34,905 nucleotides of DNA from Paenibacillus dendritiformis (GCF_015845845.1 NZ_LDIG01000156.1:1-34905), one strand, 5' to 3'. Positions 23,324 to 32,015 are shown, counted from the first letter of the stretch. Notes: generated from the sequence alone by a model not told the origin. Numbers and translations are program-made.

Positions 23324-23405
23324 TCGAGGCTGGATTAAGAAATGATAGCTTTGCATACCCAACTATGTGAAAAGAATAACTTTCCAATTGCGATTCACCC
23401 CTTAT

Positions 23406-23447
23406 AAAGGCCAACCTTTGCGCTTCCGCCAGAGGATTGGCCTTTTT
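23406..23447 (+). terminator. Terminator of the Cys-rich protein gene
   Basis: AAAGGCCAA (23406-23414) pairs with TTGGCCTTT (23437-23445), with T continuing to 23447. The T-rich tail and A-rich head would allow termination from either side. Confidence 0.75.
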
Positions 23448-23554
23448 GCCGTCCTCTTGGAGCCGGAAAGGGGCGAGCCGCCTGCCGTGGCGCACGGCTT
23501 GAAAAAGAGTGATACAATAGTAGAAGAAGATGAGCAACGAAAGGAAGGATCCCG

Positions 23555-23968
23555 ATGCGCCAACGGAAGCAGCTTGAAGTATACTACGATGAATGGTGTC
23601 CGTTATGCGGCGGAATCCGGCGCCGTCTCGAACGATGGGATTGGCTTCATGCGCTCCGGTTCCGGTCGATTCGCGATGGAGAGGCGGTAACCGATATGGT
23701 GTCGCGGGGAATCTCGCCGGATGCGTTGGAGGCGCGGATGCATGTCAGATGCGCCGGAAGCGGCAAGATTGATTCCGGAATCGCCGCCGTGCTCCGGCTG
23801 TGCTCTCGCGTGCCGCTGCTTATGGCATTATGTCCTGCGGTCTGGGTCACGATCAAGCTTGGCTTCGGCGAGCGATTGTACGATTGGATCGCGTCCCGGA
23901 GGATGATCGTGCCTGCAGGTGGGTGCCTGGAGGACGGCTGTCATGTGAAGCGGGGGACATCTTCGTAA
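23555..23968 (+). CDS. Thiol-disulfide oxidoreductase DCC family protein (DUF393)
   Basis: A 137-residue protein with the DCC signature YYDEWCPLCGGIRRRLERWD. The CPLC pair gives a CxxC thiol site near residue 15. The middle part (SGIAAVLRLCSRVPLLMALCPAVWV) has one hydrophobic stretch that may associate with the membrane. The family is predicted to have a thioredoxin-like fold, but the substrate is not known. GGAAGGATCCCG precedes the ATG. The C-terminal CLEDGCHVK adds further Cys residues. Confidence 0.84.
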   Translation: MRQRKQLEVYYDEWCPLCGGIRRRLERWDWLHALRFRSIRDGEAVTDMVSRGISPDALEARMHVRCAGSGKIDSGIAAVLRLCSRVPLLMALCPAVWVTIKLGFGERLYDWIASRRMIVPAGGCLEDGCHVKRGTSS

Positions 23969-24018
23969 CGTCCTGCCGGCCGGCGGTAGACGAATGAGAA
24001 GGGGGAAAATAGAAGACT

Positions 24019-24069
24019 GCGGCTCCAGACGCACTCCTTGCGGAAAGCAAAGAGGACGAATGGAGCCGC
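24019..24069. repeat. Inverted repeat between convergent genes
   Basis: GCGGCTCCA (24019-24027) and TGGAGCCGC (24061-24069) form a perfect 9-bp inverted repeat with a 33-base loop. It lies between the DCC gene and the AbrB-like gene and may limit read-through; no T-run follows. Confidence 0.45.
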
Positions 24070-24117
24070 GTGAAGGTGAGACTAGACTCGAAAGATAACG
24101 CTTTCTTTTCGTTGCGC

Positions 24118-24540
24118 TTACATTTCCTTTTTTAATTGGCTGATCCTTCCTTGGCTAACGCCAAGGATTTTGGCGAGTTCCTTCTGGCTTGCTCCAGGAT
24201 ACTCTTCGAACGCTTCTCGGAGACGCTGGATCAGTTCGGATGTTTTGGCTCGCTTCTTGGCCTGGGGCTGAGGGGCAATAGGTGCCAAGTCTTGGGCTCC
24301 GGCGAGTTCCTTCAGGCAGGAAGAGCAAATGAATTGATCCTTGTAGTAAGTCACACTTTCCATACTCCGGCAGAACGTGCATTCCGTCGAAGTATATTTC
24401 CGCAGCACGAGAATATGATCATCCAGCACAAAAAACTCCACTGCATCTCCAATCTCAATGTTGCGCGCGTTGCGAATTTCAACCGGAATAACAATGCGGC
24501 CAAGGCTATCTAAGCTACGAATCATACCCGTGTCCTTCAT
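24118..24540 (-). CDS. AbrB-type regulator fused to a zinc-finger-like and an HTH segment
   Basis: A 140-residue regulator in three parts. Residues 1-50 form a SpoVT/AbrB swapped-hairpin DNA-binding domain (TGMIRSLDSLGRIVIPVEIRN) similar to AbrB. Residues 54-75 have C54-x-x-C57 and C72-x-x-C75, a likely zinc site. Residues 100-138 form a helix-turn-helix (ASQKELAKILGVSQGRISQLKKEM). AbrB itself lacks the last two parts. It probably regulates transition-state genes and may sense metal or redox through the Cys site. GAGGGG precedes the ATG. It is divergent from the second VOC gene. Confidence 0.88.
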   Translation of the reverse strand: MKDTGMIRSLDSLGRIVIPVEIRNARNIEIGDAVEFFVLDDHILVLRKYTSTECTFCRSMESVTYYKDQFICSSCLKELAGAQDLAPIAPQPQAKKRAKTSELIQRLREAFEEYPGASQKELAKILGVSQGRISQLKKEM

Positions 24541-24577
24541 CAGGCACCCCTCTCGCTTCTGACTATCATTTTTTAAT

Positions 24578-24586
24578 AGTATACCA
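24578..24586 (-). promoter_or_regulatory. Extended -10 promoter of the AbrB-like gene
   Basis: On the minus strand TGGTATACT is a TGn extended -10 (TATACT), about 40 bp upstream of the start codon. The upstream region is A/T-rich and contains a T-run in place of a good -35. Confidence 0.5.
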
Positions 24587-24778
24587 AATAAATGATGGTA
24601 AAAAAAGGCTTATTATCCTGTCAAAAAGTGCCATATATCGACAAGAACGAATAGTTCTTTATTCATTGGTCCGGCTCAATGGGGGACACAAGATGAGCAG
24701 GAGGGCAGACGGGAGCGGGGGATGAGAGGGAAGCTGTTCGGGCAAATTAATCGTATGCAAAGAAGGAGGCGGATGTGC

Positions 24779-25213
24779 ATGAAAGCAAAGATTACTCCTT
24801 ATCTCATGTTCCGGGGCGAGGCGGAAGAAGCGATGAACTATTATATTGACGCGTTCGGCTCCGGCGAGATCGTCTCGATGAACCGCTATGGCGAAGCCAG
24901 GAACGATGTGGAGCGGAGCATCGCGGAGGAGGACTGCGACAAGCTCATTCACGGGGAATTTATCGTCGGCGGCCAGACGCTCTATTGTGCCGACAGCACG
25001 GGAGCCGGGCAGCTTGCGGAGGAGCATCGCGTTCATCTGACGATTGCCTGCGGCAGCGAGGAGGAAATAAACCGGCTGTACGAGCGGTTGTCCGCAGGGG
25101 GACGCATTCTGATGCCATTGCAAATGACGTTCTGGAAGTCGAGGTTCGCGGTTGTCATGGACCGATTCGGCATTCGGTGGCAGTTGGACTTGCCGCAGCC
25201 TGCTTCCTCTTGA
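24779..25213 (+). CDS. VOC family protein, PhnB-like, second copy
   Basis: A 144-residue protein that shares YLMFRGEAEEAMNYYIDAFGSGEIVSM and VMDRFGIRWQLDLPQP with the family and with the protein at 22600. It has an extra loop (RNDVERSIAEEDCDKLIHGEF). It is a single VOC module with an unknown small-molecule role. AAGGAGG lies 9 bp before ATG 24779; the upstream ATG at 24773 is too near the ribosome binding site. A dif-like palindrome lies after the stop. Confidence 0.87.
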   Translation: MKAKITPYLMFRGEAEEAMNYYIDAFGSGEIVSMNRYGEARNDVERSIAEEDCDKLIHGEFIVGGQTLYCADSTGAGQLAEEHRVHLTIACGSEEEINRLYERLSAGGRILMPLQMTFWKSRFAVVMDRFGIRWQLDLPQPASS

Positions 25214-25272
25214 AGAGGAAGTTGGGGCTGAACGGGGAATATGGGCATATGTCCGGTCATACGGAGCAATAA

Positions 25273-25300
25273 AGTTCACATAATATATATTATGTATTAT
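25273..25300 (-). other. Xer/dif-like site 2, opposite orientation
   Basis: AGTTCACATAA (25273-25283) is the reverse complement of TTATGTGAACT, one base from the dif right arm. The centre is TATATA, as in B. subtilis dif from memory, and the other arm is TTATGTATTAT (25290-25300). It lies between convergent genes. Confidence 0.5.
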
Positions 25301-25316
25301 GAATAGACGTGAATAA

Positions 25317-25343
25317 GGCCGGGCAGTCAGAGCTTGCCCGGCC
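25317..25343 (-). terminator. Hairpin after the 25354-25788 gene
   Basis: GGCCGGGCA and TGCCCGGCC form a perfect 9-bp stem with a 9-base loop, ten bases after the stop on the minus strand. TTATTC follows on that strand, so the T-run is weak but usable. Confidence 0.62.
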
Positions 25344-25353
25344 CATTCGCCGT

Positions 25354-25788
25354 TTATTGCATATGCTCGGCGATAAAGGTCAGTTCCCTCTCGGCAATCG
25401 TCTCCGACGACGCCGTTATCGTATACATTACGGTGTGTTCGCCCGCGCTCTCCATCCATTGCAGCATCTTCGTCTGTCCCTTCTCGCCCAGCAGGTTGCC
25501 GGCGCTCGTGCCGTAGAACCCATCCACGCAGCGGATCGAGACCTGCTTCAGAACATTCATGCCGCTGGTGCTGATTTTGACATCGACCTGATCGTCTCGC
25601 TTGGAGAACAACTGATAACGAACTTCGATCTGATCGTTAGCCGCAATGGCGCAAAGGAGTCCCGGCCGATCGAACGCAGGGGAGATGACAGATTCCTCGC
25701 CGGCCATCTGCGAGACGATGCTCTGCTGCCCGATCTCTGCCTGCTGCTTCAGCGACGCTTGAGTGCCATAGCAGTGCGATAATGCCAT
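25354..25788 (-). CDS. Unidentified protein downstream of nos
   Basis: A 144-residue protein with codon usage like its neighbours, for example EVRYQLFSKRDDQVDVKISTSGMN and TMLQWMESAGEHTVMYTITASSET-like text. I do not recognise a family. ATG 25788 has no clear ribosome binding site. Ten bases upstream, ATG 25798 in another frame follows CAGGG and reads MHIYGIIALLWHSS, a hydrophobic start like a signal or anchor, so the 5' end may be frameshifted. It follows nos by 87 bp on the same strand and may be cotranscribed. Confidence 0.55.
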   Translation of the reverse strand: MALSHCYGTQASLKQQAEIGQQSIVSQMAGEESVISPAFDRPGLLCAIAANDQIEVRYQLFSKRDDQVDVKISTSGMNVLKQVSIRCVDGFYGTSAGNLLGEKGQTKMLQWMESAGEHTVMYTITASSETIAERELTFIAEHMQ

Positions 25789-25874
25789 AGATATGCATAA
25801 TACCCTGGAGCGAGAAAAGGCCCGAAGAACGGCTCTCCGGGCTTGTATCGAGTTAATTGTCTCTTTGAAAGGCT

Positions 25875-26975
25875 TCAATAGGGCGCCGTCTGATAGGCGA
25901 AGAGGGGAGATATTTGTTCGTCGCTGTAGGTTTGGTGGAAAATATGCGTCGCCGCAGGCGACATCGGCGGTATCAGCCACGTCCAATCGCCGGTCAGGGA
26001 ACGGTTCGCTTCCGCCTCCTGCTGCTCGAACCGCTTGAACTGCTGGGCCGCCGTATGATGATCGACGATGCTGACGCCGGCTTCCTTGAAAGAGTGCAGC
26101 ACGGCCGCATTCAGCTCGACCAAGGCCCGATCCTTCCATAGGGTCGCGTTGGAAGCGGTGTTCAGCCCCATGCGCGCCGCGACGGGAGGAAGCTGATGAT
26201 AGCGCTGCTCATCCGCCAGATTGCGGGCGCCGATCTCCGTGCCCATGTACCAGCCGTTGAACGGAGCCGCTTTGTAGTCAATTCCTCCGATCTCGAGCCG
26301 CATATCCGCAATGATCGGGACCGCATACCAGCGGAGACCGAGCTCTGCGAACCAGCCGTATTCCGGATGCGTCAGCGGGACCTCCAGCACTTCTTCCGGC
26401 GTCAGCTCCACCCATTGCGGCGGTTCGCTGCCGGCTTGAACGACCAGGGGCAGGATGTCGAACGGGGTCCCCGCGCCCCGCCAGCCCAGCGATTCGCAGA
26501 TCCGGGTGAAGCGGACCGAATGCGGATCGCCCCAGCGGCGGCCGTCTTTGTCATAGCCCGCATAGCGGATTAGCTGGTGATTCCAGATCCGAATCGGCTC
26601 GCGGCCGGGCTCGTCCGCCCGGAACACCGTCACCGTCGGCCGGATCTTGCCTCCATTGGTAGCGAAGGCGATATGCCTGCGCAGCGCTTGCAGCACTTCA
26701 TCGGCCGTGGACGCTTCCCGCTCGTCGATGACCTGCAGGGACGGCCAGAACAAGCGGCCGATGCACCGGTTGCTGTTGCGCCACGCCATTTTGGCGCCAT
26801 GCTCCAATTCCTCGAAGGTATGCGCATAGGTTCCCCGGGAGGCGACCTCCCGCTCAATCTCGTTCAGGCGCCGCTTCACCGCGGCCTCATCCTTGCCGAG
26901 CTCGTGGTAGCAGCGCACGATGAAGCTGGACGCCGCCTCGATAAGCTTGTCTTCCCGTGTTCGTGTGTCCGTCAT
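25875..26975 (-). CDS. nos: Nitric oxide synthase oxygenase
   Basis: A 366-residue bacterial NOS oxygenase domain without a reductase, the normal form in Bacillales. It makes NO and citrulline from L-arginine with electrons from a flavodoxin or similar partner. The heme ligand is C71 in [15 protein letters not shown]. The arginine-binding Glu is in [16 protein letters not shown], and FNGW-type and [10 protein letters not shown] segments complete the pterin side. NO made in this way protects Bacillus from antibiotics and oxidative stress. A GGAAGGA element lies upstream of the ATG with rather long spacing. It is divergent from the WYL regulator at 27279. Confidence 0.96.
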   Translation of the reverse strand: MTDTRTREDKLIEAASSFIVRCYHELGKDEAAVKRRLNEIEREVASRGTYAHTFEELEHGAKMAWRNSNRCIGRLFWPSLQVIDEREASTADEVLQALRRHIAFATNGGKIRPTVTVFRADEPGREPIRIWNHQLIRYAGYDKDGRRWGDPHSVRFTRICESLGWRGAGTPFDILPLVVQAGSEPPQWVELTPEEVLEVPLTHPEYGWFAELGLRWYAVPIIADMRLEIGGIDYKAAPFNGWYMGTEIGARNLADEQRYHQLPPVAARMGLNTASNATLWKDRALVELNAAVLHSFKEAGVSIVDHHTAAQQFKRFEQQEAEANRSLTGDWTWLIPPMSPAATHIFHQTYSDEQISPLFAYQTAPY

Positions 26976-27185
26976 ATCTATTGCTGTCCTTCCTTCAATC
27001 CGTCGTCAATACCTTCAGCATATCATACCCGCCGCCTCATTCCCGTGACCGTTTCCGACATTTTCTTTACGGCTTCCATAGCGGCGAAGGGATGCCCTAG
27101 TCCAGGCGGCGGATGCGGGTCCAAGGAGAGCAAGCGCCGCAAGCGGGGCATCGGAACCGGTTCGCGTTGCCGACCAATTCAACTT

Positions 27186-27225
27186 ATTGGTGACATGCAA
27201 GCTGTCACCAATGCCGTGATATAAT
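27186..27225 (+). promoter_or_regulatory. Operator and extended -10 promoter between nos and the WYL regulator
   Basis: ATTGGTGACA (27186-27195) and TGTCACCAAT (27203-27212) form a perfect 10-7-10 inverted repeat. TGATATAAT at 27217-27225 is an extended -10 with TATAAT. The repeat covers the -35 area, so binding would block or activate the plus-strand promoter. The downstream WYL regulator is the obvious candidate to bind it. Confidence 0.65.
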
Positions 27226-27278
27226 GCAGACATCAGCAGCGAAAAGAACACAGCGAGAATCGGAAGGAGGCATCCGCC

Positions 27279-28277
27279 ATGAAACGTTCGGACCGTCTGG
27301 CCGCCATTGTGATGGCGCTGCAAACGGGGACGGAAACCGCCCAGTCGCTGGCCGACAAGTTCGAGGTATCCAAGCGAACGATATTGCGTGACATGCAGGC
27401 TTTGAGCGAGATGGGGGTTCCCTTCTACGCCGCGAGCGGGCCGGTCGGAGGATACCGGCTGATGGATGGCTATAAGCTCCCGCCCTTGCAGTTCAGTCCG
27501 TTAGAGGCGATGACGGTCTTGTGCGCGCTCCAGGGCATGACCCAGCTTGCCGATACGCCGTTCAACGCGGAACGGTGGAGCGCCCTGGACAAAATCAAGC
27601 AGGCGCTTCCCGAGCAGGTGAGGAAGGAAATCGAACCGATCCTGGACAAGCTGATCTTGTCGATGCCGAAGCGGAACTACCGGGTCCCGATGCTGAACCG
27701 GCTTATGGAGTGCGCGGCTGAAGGCTTCTGGATTCGGGCCCATTACCGCTCGGCCAGCCAGACGCGCTGGCTGCGGCTCCGGCCGCTGCGCATCGTGAGC
27801 GCGCACGGCTTCTGGTATTGCGAAGCCTTCTCCCTCGATCATGGGGAAGAGCGCACCTTCCGGGTCGATCGGTTCCAGGAGATCGAGCGGATAGAAGCTG
27901 CGGCGGAGCTGGAAGCGGCCCGGCAGAAGCGGGGCCGCGTCAAGAAGGCGCGGGATGCCGGCGGGAACGAGATACCTATCCGAGCCCGCCTGACGTACCG
28001 CGGCGCGCTCCTGGCCGAGCAGGACGAGCATATTGGCGATCGGGTGCTCCAGATCGGGGAAGAGGAGTGGGAGGTCGAATTTGCTTGTCCGCGAAGCGAA
28101 TGGGCGTGGGCGGTCCGCTTCTTCCACGGGTTGGGCCCCGACGGAGAGGTGCTTGCGCCGCCAGCGCTCCGCCGGGAAATCCGTGAACGGGCCGCACGCA
28201 TGTGCGAACGGTATGCTTCGGATGAGCCGGCAGGGGAGCGCAAGGTTCAACAGACATCGAAGGAGGAAGAAAGATGA
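27279..28277 (+). CDS. YafY-type HTH/WYL-domain transcriptional regulator
   Basis: A 332-residue regulator. Residues 1-55 form an HTH_11 DeoR-like domain (SLADKFEVSKRTILRDMQALSEMGVPFYA). The central part, about 140-210, is a WYL domain (GFWYCEAFSLDHGEERTFRVDRFQEIE). The C-terminal part is a WCX-like domain ending in REIRERAARMCERYA. WYL domains bind nucleic acid or small ligands and control stress, DNA-damage or defence genes. AAGGAGG precedes the ATG. It overlaps the next gene by 4 bp (ATGA), so they are cotranscribed; a perfect inverted repeat lies at its promoter. Confidence 0.9.
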   Translation: MKRSDRLAAIVMALQTGTETAQSLADKFEVSKRTILRDMQALSEMGVPFYAASGPVGGYRLMDGYKLPPLQFSPLEAMTVLCALQGMTQLADTPFNAERWSALDKIKQALPEQVRKEIEPILDKLILSMPKRNYRVPMLNRLMECAAEGFWIRAHYRSASQTRWLRLRPLRIVSAHGFWYCEAFSLDHGEERTFRVDRFQEIERIEAAAELEAARQKRGRVKKARDAGGNEIPIRARLTYRGALLAEQDEHIGDRVLQIGEEEWEVEFACPRSEWAWAVRFFHGLGPDGEVLAPPALRREIRERAARMCERYASDEPAGERKVQQTSKEEER

Positions 28278-28951
28278 AGCAAACGATGATTGATACATAC
28301 GACGAAGCGATCGGGGTCATCCGCGCCTGCGGCATCCTGCCGCTGGCGCCCTTAATTCCGGACCATCCCTCTCTTGCCGGCATTACGCTGCCCGAGCGAT
28401 GGCATTCCGACACGGAACTGGATCCTTGGCGCTGGCGCGTCCGGTTCCCGGGCGACGGCATCGCGGCGTATGGCAAGTTCGTGAAGAAGAAGGCGATCTT
28501 TGTGGCCCGCGATCTGATTCTTCCCGTGAAGACGCTGCTCGGAAGCAGCCGCAGCATCGCGGAGCGGTACGGCGACGGCCTCGTGTCGAAGGCCGCCAGG
28601 GAGGTATATGCGAAGATCGAGGAGGAGCAGGGGATCGAGACGCGCGCGCTGCGGGCCGCGCCCGGCATGAAGGCCAAGTAGAGCAAGAAGGAATTCGATC
28701 AGGCATTGGCGGAGCTCCAGTCCGGACTCGATATCGTCATCTCCGGCGTCAGGGCGCCGCGGAACGAGGCAGGCGAGGTGAACGGCTGGAACAGCACCTG
28801 CTTCGAGACGCTGGAGCATTGGATGGAGGGCGCGGGGATTCCGTTGGAGCCGATGTCGGAGGACGAGGCGAGAAGCCGCCTGCAAGCGCGTCTGGGGGAG
28901 CACAGCAGTCCGCAGGCGATGACGTACTTCGCGAAGTTGTTCGGCTTTTGA
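28274..28951 (+). pseudogene. AlkZ-related protein gene interrupted by an in-frame TAG
   Basis: From ATG 28274 (AAGGAGG upstream) the frame encodes MIDTYDEAIGVIRACGILPLAPLIPDHPSL up to GMKAK, then a TAG at 28679-28681. The same frame continues for 89 more codons (SKKEFDQALAELQSGLDIVISGVRAPRN to FAKLFGF) and stops at 28951. From memory, AlkZ-related proteins are about 220 residues and carry both parts in one chain, with Glu or Lys at the broken position. It is therefore a full-length gene with one nonsense change. The N-terminal 135 residues may still be made. No frameshift or base loss is visible. Confidence 0.75.
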
Positions 28952-28994
28952 ATCATATTGTTAATAACATTAAATATTTAGGAGGTTTATTGAG

Positions 28995-29891
28995 ATGGAG
29001 AAAAAATTCGCTTTGGAAGCCGCGGCCTCATTTCTTTATGCCAACGCCCGGCTGCTGGATCGGCGCCGATTCGAGTATCATTTTGCGGACGGCCGCGCCG
29101 AGGATGTGCTGGCCGCCCTGCGGGCTTATCAGAATGAGGATGGCGGGTTCGGCCATGCGCTGGAGCCCGATATCCGCTGTCCGCACAGCCAGCCGGTGCC
29201 GACGGAGATGGCGCTGGCGATTATGGACGAGATCGGCGTCGTGGATGCGGACATCATGGCGGGCATCATACGGTACTTGCGCAGCATCTCCGTTCCGGGC
29301 ACCGGCGGCTTCCCGCTGGCGTTCCGGACGGTGAATGATTATCCGCATGCCCCGTGGTGGACGATCGAAGATGACAGCCGCGCTTCGCTGAACCCGACCG
29401 GAAGGATTATCGGCCTGATTATGAAGCAGCCCGGGTTGGAAGAGGTCAAGGAAGCAGACTGGTTCCGCCAAGCGGCCGAGTTCATATGGAGCCGCATCGG
29501 ACAGCCCGATCTTCACGGCTTCCATGATCTGATTCAGTGCGTCACCTTCCTTCAGCATGTCCCGGATCGGGACAGGGCGGAACCGCTGCTGGCGCGATTG
29601 GATCGCGTCCTGCAGCAGCCGGGCGTCATCGAGCTGGATCCGCATGCGGAAGGCTATGTGCACAAGGCGCTGGACTGGGCTCCGACGCCAGAGAGCTACT
29701 GCGCGAGCTTCATCAGCCCGGAGGACTTCCGCCGGCATCTGGACGCATTGGAGGAGGGGCAGCAGGAGGACGGCGGCTGGACCATTAGCTGGCCGGCGGT
29801 CAGCGCGGCTTGCGAGCTCGAATGGCGCGGCAGCGTCACGGTCGACCGCTTGCTGACGCTTCGCAGCTTCGGCAGACTGCCCCGCTCCTGA
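28995..29891 (+). CDS. Terpenoid-cyclase-like/prenyltransferase-fold protein of unknown function
   Basis: A 298-residue helical protein. Residues 45-60 (YQNEDGGFGHALEPD) and 255-268 (GQQEDGGWTISW) look like the QW/DGGxG repeats of the squalene cyclase and prenyltransferase alpha-alpha barrel fold. No signal peptide or catalytic DxDD motif is seen, so enzymatic activity is uncertain. AGGAGG lies 9 bp before ATG 28995. It follows the broken AlkZ-related gene by 43 bp and may belong to the same operon as the WYL regulator. Confidence 0.72.
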   Translation: MEKKFALEAAASFLYANARLLDRRRFEYHFADGRAEDVLAALRAYQNEDGGFGHALEPDIRCPHSQPVPTEMALAIMDEIGVVDADIMAGIIRYLRSISVPGTGGFPLAFRTVNDYPHAPWWTIEDDSRASLNPTGRIIGLIMKQPGLEEVKEADWFRQAAEFIWSRIGQPDLHGFHDLIQCVTFLQHVPDRDRAEPLLARLDRVLQQPGVIELDPHAEGYVHKALDWAPTPESYCASFISPEDFRRHLDALEEGQQEDGGWTISWPAVSAACELEWRGSVTVDRLLTLRSFGRLPRS

Positions 29892-29900
29892 TCATAACGG

Positions 29901-29929
29901 CGTCCCCTGCCTTGAATGGGCAGGGGACG
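29901..29929. terminator. Hairpin between convergent genes
   Basis: CGTCCCCTGCC (29901-29911) and GGCAGGGGACG (29919-29929) form a perfect 11-bp stem with a 7-base loop. It lies between the cyclase-like gene and the fucosidase gene. T-runs are absent, so efficiency is unclear. Confidence 0.55.
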
Positions 29930-29939
29930 AACGACGCTA

Positions 29940-31685
29940 TCACTGCTGCGAATGGATTCGTTCCAGCATGACGGAACGCAGCTTGACTTTGTCCGCCTGC
30001 CAAATCTCGATGAACTTCGAATTGCGATCCTTGATGAGACGGGAGGTCAGCGTCAGCTCATAGGTGCCGGGAGCGGGAATGAAGACCTCCGCCAGCCGGG
30101 AACGGACCTCCTTGTAAGGATACTGGCATGCCAGGGATTCGGTGACGATCGAATCTTCCAGCGGCACCGTCTCGATGGTCTCTCCGGCGAACGTGAGCCG
30201 AACGCCATCGGCATAGGAGTCGGCGAGCGCGGCATCGGCGCGCTTGAAGCTGATGAGCGAGAGCGCATAGGCGCCAGGCTCGGTAACCGCGATGTCCCAC
30301 GCCGCCCGCCGCGCCGCCGCGGTCCCGTCGCCGAGGCCGTCCGCTTCCGTCACCTCTCCTGTCGTGACGTCAACTTTCAGCATGCCGGACGGGAGCACCG
30401 TGAATCCGGTATCGAGATCGTTCACGTCTTCGACTTCAAGCACGATGACGGATACCGCCCGATCCGGGGCCGTGTCCGGAAGGGACACGGAGAGCGTATG
30501 CCGTTCCGTGCCGCCATGATAGGTGTGGGTAAGCGGAAGCTCTCTTTTCAACGGATCGGCGAGGAGGTACGCCTTGATGACGCGGCTGCGCATCCCTTGC
30601 AGCTTCAACGGGCCGCGCGGCCACTTGTCATTGAATACGTGCAGGTAGAGACGTCCCGGCTTCGCCGTCACGGCTCCCCAACCGAACTCATACGGGAAGG
30701 GGCTCGCCGATGTGCCGTAGATCGCTTCCGCATTCCGTTCCGTCCACGCCCCTATCTCGCGCAGCCGTTCCGCCGCCGGCTCCGGAATCGTTCCTTTCGG
30801 CGAAGGACCGACATTCAACAGCAGATTTCCCCCCTTGCTGACGGTAGTGACCAGCTTGCGAATGAGGGAGTCGGCCGGCTTCCATGCTTGATCCTTCGGA
30901 CAGTAACCCCATGTCTCATTCATGGTCATCGGCGTCTCCCACGGCCGGGATTCCTCTCCGTACATTGGCGTCTCATTGTCGCCCTTGGATTGATAATCGC
31001 CCATTCCCCGATAAGGGCTGACCCGGCTGTTAATGAGACAATCCGGTTGAAGGCGGCGCACATGGGCAACGATGTCCTCGCTGTCTTTCTTCGACAGCCC
31101 GCCCGCCGTATCGAACCAGATGAGGCCGATGGGGCCATATTCGGTAAGCAGCTCTTTGATTTGCGGCTTCACAAGCTCATTCCAATACGTATCGAATTGC
31201 TTCTCTTCCATTTTGTAATCCCATATGTTGTTGGCGAATTGATGTACCGAGTGCGGATGGTGCCAGTCGATGACATGCGAATAATAGAAGCAGAGGCGGA
31301 TGCCTTCCTCCTGGCAGGCCTGCGCCAGCTCCTTCATCGGATCGCGCTGGAACGGCGTCGCATCGACGATATTGAACGGTTCGGCCTGAGAGCCGTACAT
31401 TGCGAACCCGTCGTGATGCTTGGCTGTAATCACGATATATTTCATGCCCGCCTGCCCGGCCAGCCGGACCCATTCCTTCGCATTGAAGCGAACGGGATTG
31501 AATTGCTCTGCCAGCGATTCATATTCTGCGACCGGTATTTTCGATCCGTACATATGCCATTCGCCTTCGCCGGGAAGGGCATACAGTCCCCAATGGATGA
31601 ACATGCCGAACTTTGCCTCCGTCCACCAGCTCATCCGCTCTGCCTGCTTGCGATTCGACTGTTGAACCGCCCCTGCCACATTCAT
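29940..31685 (-). CDS. GH29 alpha-L-fucosidase
   Basis: A 581-residue glycoside hydrolase that releases terminal L-fucose. The N-terminal TIM barrel contains FGMFIHWGLYALPG at 26-39, AKHHDGFAMY near 88-97 and the nucleophile D192 in GLIWFDTAGG. The acid/base residue cannot be pinned down with certainty. The C-terminal part, from about 400, is beta-rich and probably carbohydrate-binding. No signal peptide is seen, so it is probably cytoplasmic. I chose ATG 31685 because AAGGAGGCGGTGG lies upstream; a 10-codon extension is rejected. Confidence 0.92.
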   Translation of the reverse strand: MNVAGAVQQSNRKQAERMSWWTEAKFGMFIHWGLYALPGEGEWHMYGSKIPVAEYESLAEQFNPVRFNAKEWVRLAGQAGMKYIVITAKHHDGFAMYGSQAEPFNIVDATPFQRDPMKELAQACQEEGIRLCFYYSHVIDWHHPHSVHQFANNIWDYKMEEKQFDTYWNELVKPQIKELLTEYGPIGLIWFDTAGGLSKKDSEDIVAHVRRLQPDCLINSRVSPYRGMGDYQSKGDNETPMYGEESRPWETPMTMNETWGYCPKDQAWKPADSLIRKLVTTVSKGGNLLLNVGPSPKGTIPEPAAERLREIGAWTERNAEAIYGTSASPFPYEFGWGAVTAKPGRLYLHVFNDKWPRGPLKLQGMRSRVIKAYLLADPLKRELPLTHTYHGGTERHTLSVSLPDTAPDRAVSVIVLEVEDVNDLDTGFTVLPSGMLKVDVTTGEVTEADGLGDGTAAARRAAWDIAVTEPGAYALSLISFKRADAALADSYADGVRLTFAGETIETVPLEDSIVTESLACQYPYKEVRSRLAEVFIPAPGTYELTLTSRLIKDRNSKFIEIWQADKVKLRSVMLERIHSQQ

Positions 31686-32015
31686 TCCACCGCCTCCTTG
31701 ACATGGATTAGGCACCGTACGGGCATGAATGCCGATTGAGATGCCCTCTTTCCCTCATACCTATTCGCTCTCCGCCGGTATCATCACTGTTGCGTCGCCA
31801 TGCCCGGACCATTTGGGTTGAATTTCCAGCCGGAACAAGCATAAGGAGGCAGCCTTCACCGTGCCGAGATCCCTGATCTCCGATGAAATGACGGCGTCCC
31901 TCCATCGCGCGGCCTCGGGGAATGGTGCTTGACAAGCCCGAGCGGCAAGAGCAATTCGGACGGCACAAGGGTGGACGTTCTATTTCCGAAACTGAGGCAG
32001 GCAAATACGCCGTAA
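31686..32015. other. Intergenic stretch upstream of the fucosidase gene
   Basis: No gene is supported on either strand: the open frames here have no ribosome binding site and no recognisable family. The promoter of the fucosidase gene should lie here, but a convincing -35/-10 pair was not found. Confidence 0.4.

Noticed and set aside
26577-27224. 215-residue plus-strand frame
   Set aside because: Mostly opposite nos; no start signal and no protein-like sequence.
29916-31739. 607-residue plus-strand frame
   Set aside because: Antisense shadow of the GH29 fucosidase, rich in Arg and without a family match.
31739-32015. Possible T-box leader upstream of the fucosidase gene
   Set aside because: AGGGTGG (near 31967) and CGTCCCT-like bases occur, but in the wrong order and strand for a T-box, and no specifier structure is seen.
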